A DNA stretch of 64,000 nt. Origin: Sophora flavescens. Its lineage: Eukaryota; Streptophyta; Magnoliopsida; Fabales; Fabaceae. The stretch covers positions 239,940,019 through 240,004,018 of the forward strand of contig CM061062.1 of assembly GCA_030762895.1 (NCBI GenBank), read 5' to 3'. This document shows, in pieces, positions 55,949 to 64,000 of this stretch (positions within the stretch are counted from its first letter, which is position 1; the number at the start of each line of letters is the position of its first letter). The notes beneath the pieces are model-generated. The model saw only the letters and a list, made by a program, of their open reading frames with translations, was not told the origin of the DNA and searched no databases. Made by a program: the position numbers and the translations under genes.

Positions 55949-56641
55949 TGTCACAGGCAAACACAAGAAGGGGGGTTGAATTGTGTTTGTTAATTATTTT
56001 CGCAAAAACCCTTTTGAACAACTTTTTCACAAGAAGAAGATAAAAAGATTAAGCACACATGAAATCCTTTTTAAAAGATCAACAAAAGTAATATCAAAAC
56101 CCCACAGTTAGTATAAGCAAATAAAACTGAAGAGTTTAGGGATAGAAAATTCACTCCAGAGATTTTATCCTGGTTCACTCTCTTCCAACCAAGAGCTACG
56201 TCCAGTCCCTTCGACTTGAAGGATTTTTCCACTATTTCTCTCCAAATAGATTACACAGCAAGTATTCAACACCTCTTCAGGCTACAAGTATTCATTTCTT
56301 ACCAAGCCTCTTCAGGCTCTAACTCTATCACAGAGATTTAAAAGTTGATCTTCGTAACTCACTAAGTGTGAGAGTATGATAGTTTAAGATCAGTTGAATA
56401 TTACAACAATATTCAAACTAAAATATTATAGACTTTTGCTTTTGAAAGAATGAAAGAATAAGAGCTTGTTTTCACAAGAATTGTATTCGCAGAAGTTGGG
56501 CTAGCAAAAGTTCTCCTTCAGTTTTTGAGGTCCTCTACTTATATAGTGACCTTCTTCTGCTCTTGTAATTCTTCAATGGTTACTTTGAATAATCCCGTTG
56601 ATAAGCCTCTGGCTCATCTAGTTTTATAACTAGTAAGACCA
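55949..56641 (-). mobile_element. SIRE-like Copia LTR fragment, minus strand
   Basis: Left end TGTCACAGGCAAACACAAG followed by the G run GGGGGGTTGAATTGTG, the reverse of the typical C-rich end of SIRE/Maximus LTRs. TTTTATCCTGGTTCACTC near 56163 matches the conserved AACCAGGATAAA block of the solo LTR at 50246, reversed. The right end seems to be interrupted by the Athila-like LTR near 56642. Confidence 0.65.
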
Positions 56642-56832
56642 TGGTTTTTGTACTAATTATTCGAGTTTAATCTCGTTTTCGCCCAAATTTGGATTTAATT
56701 GTCCTCAAGCAACATTTTGAGTCTCTTAAGTAGTTTTAGGATATTTTAGTTAATTTTGAGAAAGCATTTACTGCTATTTCATATTTTCAGGTTAATGAGA
56801 AGAGCAAAAGGGGAAGGACACTTAAAGCAGAA

Positions 56833-57062
56833 GCCATCACGCCCAGGCCGTGACACTGGCCACGGTCGTGATGAGCTACCCATGAAGACGAGAAAGCATC
56901 ACGGTCCGGCCGTGATACCCATCACGAGCGTGATGAGAAGACCCTGAAGATCAGAGAGCATCACGGCCTAGCCGTGATAGAGGTCACGACCGTGACAGAT
57001 CAGCACCCATGGACAGAATTGATCACGGCCTGGCTGTGATGGCCATCACGGCCGTGACGCGC
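56833..57062. repeat. Four 62-bp tandem repeats of ATCACGGCCGTGAT-type dyads
   Basis: Each unit has two imperfect palindromes: one like ATCACGGCC-GGCCGTGAT and a second like CATCACGACCGTGATG. The last unit ends about 10 bp before the TATA box. The arrangement is that of a U3 enhancer array with repeated binding sites for a dimeric factor. Confidence 0.85.
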
Positions 57063-57070
57063 ACCTGATC

Positions 57071-57078
57071 TATAAAAA
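57071..57078 (+). promoter_or_regulatory. TATA box of the Athila-like LTR
   Basis: CTATAAAAAGGCACC lies directly downstream of the dyad array, with about 680 bp left to the LTR end. Confidence 0.65.
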
Positions 57079-57756
57079 GGCACCAGGGCAGACAGAAAAA
57101 CAACAACAATTTTCACTGTTTACGAATTATTTCAAAAGCTTTTATTACGTTTGTGATGGAGAACTAATCACCAGGGATTAGTCTGCTGTAATCGGTTTCC
57201 GTCGACACTTGAGGTTCCATAATTCCCAATCAAATTGCTTATCCCTTTCAATATTATGCTATATGCCTTGTTTTCTTAATTCAAGTTATATAGAACAAGT
57301 ATTGATTAATTTCAATGATTCTATGTTCCTTTACCTTGATCGCGTTTGCTTAATCCGCGTGTGTTTGATCCTGTTTGCTTAATTCACGATAGCTTTAATC
57401 CGTCTGCTTAATTCGGAAATTAGGAACATATATCTCGTAGTGTCAATTGCGCTTGTTTAATTGCTGCTACATTCGAAAAGGGATTAGAATCCGCTTAGGG
57501 CATGGAAATTATATGAATCAATGATAGTTGGGAAACCGAAATAGTATATTAATCGTTCTAGCTTATTGATAATCACTTAATTGCACTGTTTTATTAATTG
57601 AATCTTAAACCTAACCACCCACCATCACCACCAAATCGATTTGTAGGTTAATAATAATCCAAGAGTCCTTGAGATACGATACTTGAGTTGTCGTTCCCTA
57701 ACTACATGTTTTTTCTAATTACTCGTTTTTGACCCGTGTGTGACAGCGGATCAAAT

Positions 57757-57775
57757 TGGCGTCGTTGCCAGGGAC
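57757..57775 (+). promoter_or_regulatory. Element I primer binding site (Athila type)
   Basis: TGGCGTCGTTGCCAGGGAC differs by a few bases from the TGGCGCCGTTGCCGGGGA site typical of Athila/Tat elements. All the Tekay-like elements here use tRNA-Met instead. Confidence 0.8.
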
Positions 57776-57926
57776 TCTTATTGTTATTAACAGATTTGTT
57801 GATACATTGTTGAATTTGTTCTGGCTACTAGGTCTGGTTGTTCTGACCTATTTGATTTTGAAAACCTTGCACACACGCCGTAGAGCAATTCAGGATAGCA
57901 CTAGTTCACCAACCAATAGTGATAAC

Positions 57927-59578
57927 ATGGCTGATCAAAGAACACAAAGACAGCTTGCTGCACCTGATGTTAATTACAATGGTTTATGTATTGAATATGT
58001 TGATGTCGTTGCTCCTTTTGAATTAAAATCTGGTTTAATACACTTGTTGCCAAGGTTTAGTGGTCTTGCAGGTGAGGATCCGCATAAGCATCTGAAAGAA
58101 TTCCAGGCTGTTTGTTCTACACTTTTGAGACCTGAAGGAATAACAGAAGACCATACCAAGCTGAGAGCCTTCCCATTCTCACTTCAAGGTGCTGCGAAGG
58201 ATTGGTTGTATTATCTTGATCCGAATTCCGTTTCAACCTGTAATGATTTGAAGAAAGTCTTCCTAGAGAGATACTTCCCTACCTCCAGAGCTGCATCAAT
58301 CAGAAAAGAGATATGTGGTATTAGACAAGGCAATGAATCATTGGCCGAGTACTGGGAGAGATTTAAGAAGTTGGTGTCCAATTGTCCTCAGCACCAGGTT
58401 TCCGAGCAACTGCTTATTCAGTACTTTTATGAGGGATTTCTACCAATGGATAGAAACATTTTAGATGCTGCTAGTGGGGGAGCACTTGTTGATAAGACCC
58501 CAGCTGCTGCCAAGTCATTGATTGAGAACATGTCACTCAACTCCCAACAGTTCACAACTAGAAACAATTCTGTCGAAACAAAGGATGTGAATGAGATCCA
58601 TGTTTCTTCTTCCAACAAAGCCCTTGAAACCAGACTTGATGAGCTTACTTCTTTAATGAAACAGTTGGCAGTGGATAAAGCTCAAACAACAAGGTTGTGT
58701 GGTATTTGTACTTCTCCTGAACACCTGATCGATACATGTCCCATTCTGAAAGATGAGTCGGTCACTGAGTTGGCTCAAGCATATGCAGCCAATCTTTACA
58801 ATCAAGGAAACAATCAGAACAGGTACAACATTCCTGACCTTTCCACTAATAAGTACCACCCCAGCTGGAGAAACCATCCAAACCTTCGGTATGGAAACTC
58901 ATCCCCACAATAACAACAACTGATGTTACCGTTGACACCACCACAGAACTCTCCCCAAGTGACCACCTCTGCACCTTCCGGACCTTCACTAGAGGACCTT
59001 GTCAAGCAAATGGCTGTAAACAATCTCCAGTTTCAGCAACAAACGGATTCTAGTATTCATATTTTGCGAACCGCATTGGACAGCTTGCCACTTCGATGAA
59101 TGCCATGCAGCAAGCTCAAGGATCGAACCAACTACCTGCACAAACAGTAGTGAATCCTAATGTCCCTAATCCTAATGTGAGTGCAATTTCTTTGAGATCC
59201 GGGAAGGTTGCAGAACCAGCCCCTGAAAAAAATAAAAAAATTGTTGAGGTAACACCTGAACCATCTGTTGTTATTGAGGCCGAAAAGGAGTATGTGCCAC
59301 CAATTCCCTTCCCACAAAGAGTACTGAAAAATAAAAAGATTGATGAGGAAGACAAAGAGAGAGAGATTCTGGATGTCTTCAGAAAAGTGGCGGTAAACAT
59401 TTCGCTTCTTGATGTGATTAAGCAGGTTCCGAAATACGCGAAGTTTCTGAAGGATTTGTGCACACACAAGAGGAGGTTTAAGGGAAATGAGAGAGTCAAT
59501 TTGGGACGAAATGTTTAAGCCCTCATTCAACCTAAACCTGCACCTGAAAAGGTTACCATTTCAACCCTCAATCAGGCA
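57927..59578 (+). pseudogene. gag: Element I gag (Athila lineage)
   Basis: Best start is ATG at 57927 (MADQRTQRQLAAPDVNY); the open frame upstream begins inside the primer site and is not gag. Capsid: FSLQGAAKDWLYYLDP, LERYFPTSRAASIRKEICG, YWERFKKLVSNCPQH, AASGGALVDKTPAAAKSLI. A CX2CX4HX4C-like knuckle (CGICTSPEHLIDTC) lies near 58698. The first frame stops at 58911, and a frameshift near 59075 moves to the frame with NAMQQAQGSNQLP, SLRSGKVAEP and PKYAKFLKDLCTHKRRFKG, with a TAA at 59516. The native product would form the virus-like particle. Confidence 0.88.
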
Positions 59579-61055
59579 TTGCCACAGAAATGCAAGGATC
59601 CGGGAACTTTTGCTATTCCATGTACCATTGGGGATAGTAAATTCGATAATTGCATGTTGGATTTAGGAGATTCTATTAATGCTATGCCTACTTCTGTTTT
59701 TAACAATCTTGATCTTGGTCCTTTGCAGCATACAGGTCTTACTATTCAGTTGGCAAACAGGACCAATGCTCGCCCCATTGGAGAAGTAGAAGATGTGCTT
59801 GTTCAAGTTAATGACTTGATTTTCCCTGCTGATTTTTACATTCTGGACATGGTAGGAGAAATGAATTCAAGCAGATCACCAATCATTTTGGGTAGACTGT
59901 TCATGAAAACGGCGAAAACAAAGATTGATGTTGACGATGGAACCATGTCCATGGAATTTGGTAACATTGTTGCGAAATTCAACATTTTCGATGCTATAAA
60001 GCATCCCTTGGAAGAGCATTCTGTTTTTCAAATAGAGTTGCTTTCTGAAATTGTTGATGACACTTATTATGATTTGGTTGCAGCTGCTGATTTTCCATCT
60101 TTTTCTGGTTTTGATGATGTTTACTCATGTGCTGATTGTACTAACACTGACGTTTGTGATGTTTGTGCTGAGATTGATGCTGCCTTGCAAGGTGACAGTG
60201 TAAATGAAGCTGTTTATTCAGCTGAAGTTCTTGACAGCACGGCTGCCCCAAACATACCATCTATTGAGCAGCCACCCTCCTTAGAGCTTAAGCCACTTCC
60301 TGAAAATATGAAATATGCTTATTTAGAGAGGAATGAAAAACTTTCGGTTATAATTTCCTCTAACCTTGATTTTGACCAAGAAACTAAGCTCTTGCAGGTT
60401 TTGAAGAAGCATAAGAAGGCGATTAGGTGGACCTTGGCCGACATACCAGGTATTAGCCCATCCAGGTGTATGCATAGGATTCTGTTAGAGGATGGGGCTA
60501 AAACAGTTAGGAAGCCCCAAAGGCAGCTTAACCCCTTGATTCTTGATGTTGTGAAGAAGGAGGTAACAAAACTCTTGCATGCAGGTATCATATATCCTAT
60601 CTCTGACAGTAATTGGGTGAGTCCAGTGCAAGTTGTACCTAAGAAATCTGGACTCACAGTGGTAAAAAATGAAAACAATGAACTTGATCCCACTAGAGTT
60701 CAGAATAGCTGGAGAGTTTGTATTGATTACAGGAGATTGAACCAGGCTACTAGAAAGGATCACTTCCCTTTGCCGTTCATCAATCAATTGCTTGAACGAC
60801 TAGCTGGTAAATCACACTATTGTTTTCTTGATGGTTTTTCAGGTTACCTCAGATCCACATTGCACCAGAGGATCAAGAAAAGACAACTTTTACGTGGCCT
60901 TTCGGCACTTTTGCTTACAGGATGATGCCATTTGGTCTTTGCAATGCTCCTGGCACATTCCAGAGATGCATGATTAGTATTTTTAATGAATATATTGAGA
61001 ATTGCATGGAAGTGTTTATGGATGATTTTACTGTTTATGGTTCTTCATTTGATGC
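59579..61055 (+). pseudogene. pol: Element I protease and reverse transcriptase (truncated)
   Basis: Protease: KCKDPGTFAIPCTIG, with LDLGDSIN where the family has LDLGASIN, then FPADFYILDM and PIILGRLFM. RT: PQRQLNPLILDVVKKEV, IYPISDSNWVSPVQVVPKK, WRVCIDYRRLNQATRKDHF. A frameshift occurs near 60846, then MMPFGLCNAPGTFQRCM and the catalytic VFMDDFTVYGSSFDA. At 61055 the coding is cut by the LTR of element J. The motif FMDDF-VYGSSFD is typical of the Athila lineage. Confidence 0.88.
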
Positions 61056-62467
61056 TGTTGGTGTAAGCCCTAGAGGCCAATGTATTTCTTTAGACTTACA
61101 TTTGTATCTTGCTATTTCATATATATATATATATGATATGAGGCATTCCAGTTTATTGTGTTACTTGTTTAAACATAATAAAGTCCTTAGAATAGAAATT
61201 TCCGTTCAATAGAATATCAAGTATATGACTTGATCGTGAGACACTATTGAACAATGAAATCCTATTCTTAAATATCCGTAGTCAAGTATTTTATTAATAA
61301 GGACAATAATAATACAATTGAGACTATTATGTGTGCAGACTGATGACCACATCTCACGGGTCATAGATATGAGATATCGAGTTGCCACATAGGTACGCAT
61401 TAAGGTAATGATGTACTGGATTGACCCACCATTAGAAAACTACATGGAGCTTTATGTGAGTGTCATAAGTAGTTCTCATAGTGACAATGGTGTATGTAAT
61501 CCTTCGACCAGAAATCACTACGATCCCTACATGAGGAGTCGTGTGCTTTAATATCGTCAAACGTCATCTGTAATAGGATGATTATAAAGACGGTCATTGG
61601 GCATACCACGAGCCATGCGAGAGGGATGTGAGTGACCTAGATGGAATTTGTCCCTCCTACATAACAGGAGTAATATCTGTGGGCCCCCGATAGAGTGAGA
61701 CTATAAAATGCATGGTCGTCTTTGAAATGAGTCAATATGAGATATTGACCTCATTTGTTGTTAAGTCTACTCGAGTATCAGGGAACATGATATTGAACCA
61801 TACAAGGGTGACACATTCTATGCCTTGTGTTCAATATAGATATATGGACAAAGGGATAACAATGCACATGAATATTTGTCACAGAAAGGTTTCGTCAAAT
61901 CACTGACTTTCTCACTACTTAGGTAGCAGTGATGTATTGCTAGATACCGCTCACTGTTTGTAATATTAAATGGGATTTAATATTACTGCTAACATATTGG
62001 GAACCTATAGGGTCACACACAAAAGAGCAGATTAAAAGAAGCATTAAAAGAAAGTTGGACTTTCCTATTGGGCCTAGCGCATAGTAGATGGGCTTAGGTC
62101 AAATGTTGTTCACTAACTCACTTAAGGAGGTGCTACTATAAGTAGACCACTTAAGTTGTTGTGCCTACACGGTTGATAACCTAGCCGCACAAAAGAGAGT
62201 AAGGGTGAACAACAAAGTCTCGGTTTTGAAGCTAGCACTGTGAGACAGAGACGCTTCGGTTCGTGACGTTGGACGCTCACGGAATCCGCTCGTGTGGATA
62301 CCTCTAGAGACACCATTCGTGCGGTGTTCGTGATAGACGAATTTCAACAAACAGCCATCGCTTCAAGAGGTAAACTCTCGAATCATGAATCATGACCATT
62401 CGCAAGGATCCTTCGATGGGAATTTTTTCCGCTGCGTTTCTTTTGTTTTATACGCAAATTCCCAACA
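61056..62467 (+). mobile_element. Element J 5' LTR
   Basis: Its 1412 bp run from TGTTGGTGTAAGCC to TTCCCAACA, with perfect TGTTG/CAACA ends. It is inserted in the RT of element I after GATGC (61051-61055, expected duplication). A tRNA-Met primer site follows. TACTATAAGTAGACC near 62133 is a TATA candidate. The lineage is probably Copia, but no coding region is in the window. Confidence 0.83.
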
Positions 62468-62468
62468 G

Positions 62469-62481
62469 TGGTATCAGAGCC
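62469..62481 (+). promoter_or_regulatory. Element J primer binding site (tRNA-Met)
   Basis: TGGTATCAGAGCC lies 1 bp after the LTR end. Confidence 0.9.
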
Positions 62482-64000
62482 GCTTGCGAAACCATGATTC
62501 TGTTACGTGGTTTATCTGTTATGTATGATAACATGTTTGTAATGTGAATCATTTTCTGAAAATTGTTTTTGAAAATCGTTTGCATCTGGTTTGCAAAACC
62601 TTGTTTTTGTGATTTTCGTATGTATATGATATATATGTCTATTGCATGTTTGTGTATATATGCGATATGTACATTGGTTCTGAATCCTTATTATGTTCTG
62701 CGATGGCATCAAATGTTGATGTTAAACATGATTGTTTTCAGTTCTGTGTTGGCGGCGTTATGGGGTTTCAGACATGAAAAGTTCATGTTGTTGCGGCTGA
62801 GGTTCCAAGTGTTGAAACCGTAGCCGTCGTTCCTTGCAACGTGAAGTGTTCACGGGCCTTGCGGTTTTAGGGTTGAAAGGTTGACGCCCTAGCCACCAAG
62901 GAAGCGAGGCACACTTCGGAATTTCGGAATTTCCAGCGGGACCCCCGTGCTACCTCTGCGTAGTGTGTAATTTCGAAATTCAAATTTTGAAATTTTATGT
63001 CACCATTTAATAATTATATCAATCACAATAAATGTGATTTATAGTAACATCAATTATAATAAATGTGATTTATTATATATGTTACGGTTTCAAAATTCAG
63101 ATTTTGAAATGTGATTTATATCAATCACAATAAATGTGATTTATAGTAACATCAATTATAATAAATGTGATTTATTATATATATGTTACGTTTTCAAAAT
63201 TCAGATTTTGAAATGTGATTTATATCAATTACAATAAATGTGATTTGTTACAATAAATGTGATTTATGTTAATTGAATAAATGTGAATTATGTCAATTAC
63301 AATAAATGTGATTTGTGGTAACAACAATTGCAATAAATGTGATTTATGTCATTTACAATAAATATGATTTATAATAAATGTGATTTATGATAACAACAAT
63401 TGCAATAAATATGATTTATAGTAACATCTATTATAATAAATGTGATTTATTATATATATATGTTATGTTTTCAAAATTCAGATTTTGAAATCTCTAATTT
63501 ATGAAATTAATAATAATAATGATTATGTGTTATTATTGGTTGTTACTATTTATTTGGTGATGTATGGTGAATGGTTATGGCCTTAGTCCTTTTACCTTTT
63601 GGTTTATATTTTGAAATACGGCCTGCGTGCCGTGCCTTTCTCTTATATTCCATATGTATCTTCTTTTCTCATCTCACTCCCCTCATATGTAAAATGAGGT
63701 TTCTGTTTATGTAACGTAATGATGGAGACAAGAAGACGCTATCACGTGGGAGATCTTGCTTGGAGAAGCTTGGACGCTCCTAGGTTTTAGTTTAGATTCT
63801 CTCATTGACTTGGGAGAATCATTGCGTTAGGGGCCATAACCATATCACATTTATTTACCTTATATATGTATGAGATGCATGTATGTATATAGTATGTTAA
63901 AAGATGTTTAACTAATATATGTATGAGATGCATGTATGAAAATAGTAAGTTAAAGAGTTTAACAAATGATGAGATCAAGTTTTAATCAAATCCCTCAAAA
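62482..64000 (+). mobile_element. Element J internal leader, no coding sequence visible
   Basis: The region after the primer site holds no gag-like frame up to the window end. It contains an AT-rich tandem array (63008-63490) and a short repeated ATGTATGAGATGCATGTATG motif (63866-63937). Either gag starts beyond the window or J is a large non-coding derivative. Confidence 0.55.
63008..63490. repeat. AATAAATGTGATTTAT tandem array with ~110-bp higher-order units
   Basis: A basic motif AATAAATGTGATTTAT recurs more than 12 times. Two larger units of about 110 bp (about 63010-63118 and 63119-63231) end in TTTTCAAAATTCAGATTTTGAAATG, which is itself a hairpin (CAAAAT...ATTTTG). The last such hairpin is near 63470-63490. 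Confidence 0.88.

Larger units (their letters stand above)
56642..57753 (+). mobile_element. Element I (Athila-like) 5' LTR
   Basis: Ends GACAGCGGATCA at about 57753, just before a TGGCG-type primer site. The start near 56642 is a guess from the break with the SIRE-like fragment and a TG. It contains four 62-bp dyad repeats and a TATA box at 57071. Confidence 0.75.

Noticed and set aside
56833..57062. CRISPR-like array (regular repeats with palindromes)
   Set aside because: Spacers are not unique; whole 62-bp units repeat. The position upstream of a TATA box in an LTR of a plant element explains it.
57756..57926. N-terminal extension of the Athila gag with a hydrophobic segment like a membrane anchor
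   Set aside because: It would start from a TTG inside the primer binding site. The family gag start is the ATG at 57927.
59116..59530. Two minus-strand frames of about 130 residues
   Set aside because: Antisense shadows of Athila gag.
4540..62481. tRNA-Met-like matches at 4540, 13374, 44086 and 62469
   Set aside because: Only 12-13 bases next to LTR ends; these are primer binding sites, not tRNA genes.

Overview
This is a plant nuclear window, probably from a eudicot, made almost entirely of nested transposable elements. I find no intact host gene and no rRNA, tRNA or CRISPR array. Support for a plant: Ty3/gypsy polyproteins of the Tekay/Del-like and Athila types, plant-style primer sites (TGGTATCAGAGC for tRNA-Met, TGGCG-type for Athila), a Mutator-like element with a FAR1-type transposase, CACTA ends, Copia LTRs and LINE RNase H fragments. 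The species cannot be named from the sequence.

Layout. 1-2249: the 5' end of a CACTA element inserted in the 5' LTR of gypsy element B. 2250-21104: element B, interrupted by gypsy element A, which sits in B's 5' LTR. 21105-25501: the end of an older LTR (K), then a CACTA-like fragment split by a complete Mutator-like element (21529-25238) with a 9-bp target duplication. A second copy of the CACTA-like fragment at about 37440-37895 still carries the uninterrupted insertion site. 25502-26807: AT-rich DNA with a foldback element. 26808-37006: three solo LTRs nested in one another (F contains C, C contains G), with perfect 5-bp duplications around F and G. 37896-42479: LTR E, whose flanks do not match. 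42480-47355: 5' part of gypsy element D on the minus strand. 47356-49850: decayed Copia remains and a GC-rich patch. 49851-54678: gypsy element H, a relative of B without LTRs, with a solo Copia LTR in its gag. 55302-56641: LINE fragments in opposite orientations and a SIRE-like LTR fragment. 56642-61055: Athila-like element I, cut at its reverse transcriptase by LTR element J (61056 to beyond the end).

Every polyprotein is broken by stops or frameshifts, so the elements look dead, though A (four stops, no frameshift after gag) is fairly well preserved.

Most unusual signal: the long LTRs of the Tekay-like elements (A, C, D, E, and in another form B) each hold a small open reading frame. It starts just after a T-rich tract ending in AG (in A, C, D and E the start is ATGGAtCC or ATGGACCC), and it lies about 1.0-1.6 kb downstream of a conserved GGTAAG-type donor-like motif. 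Together these suggest an LTR-encoded spliced product. Three LTR families also carry regulatory-looking tandem repeats, most clearly the dyad array just upstream of the Athila TATA box.
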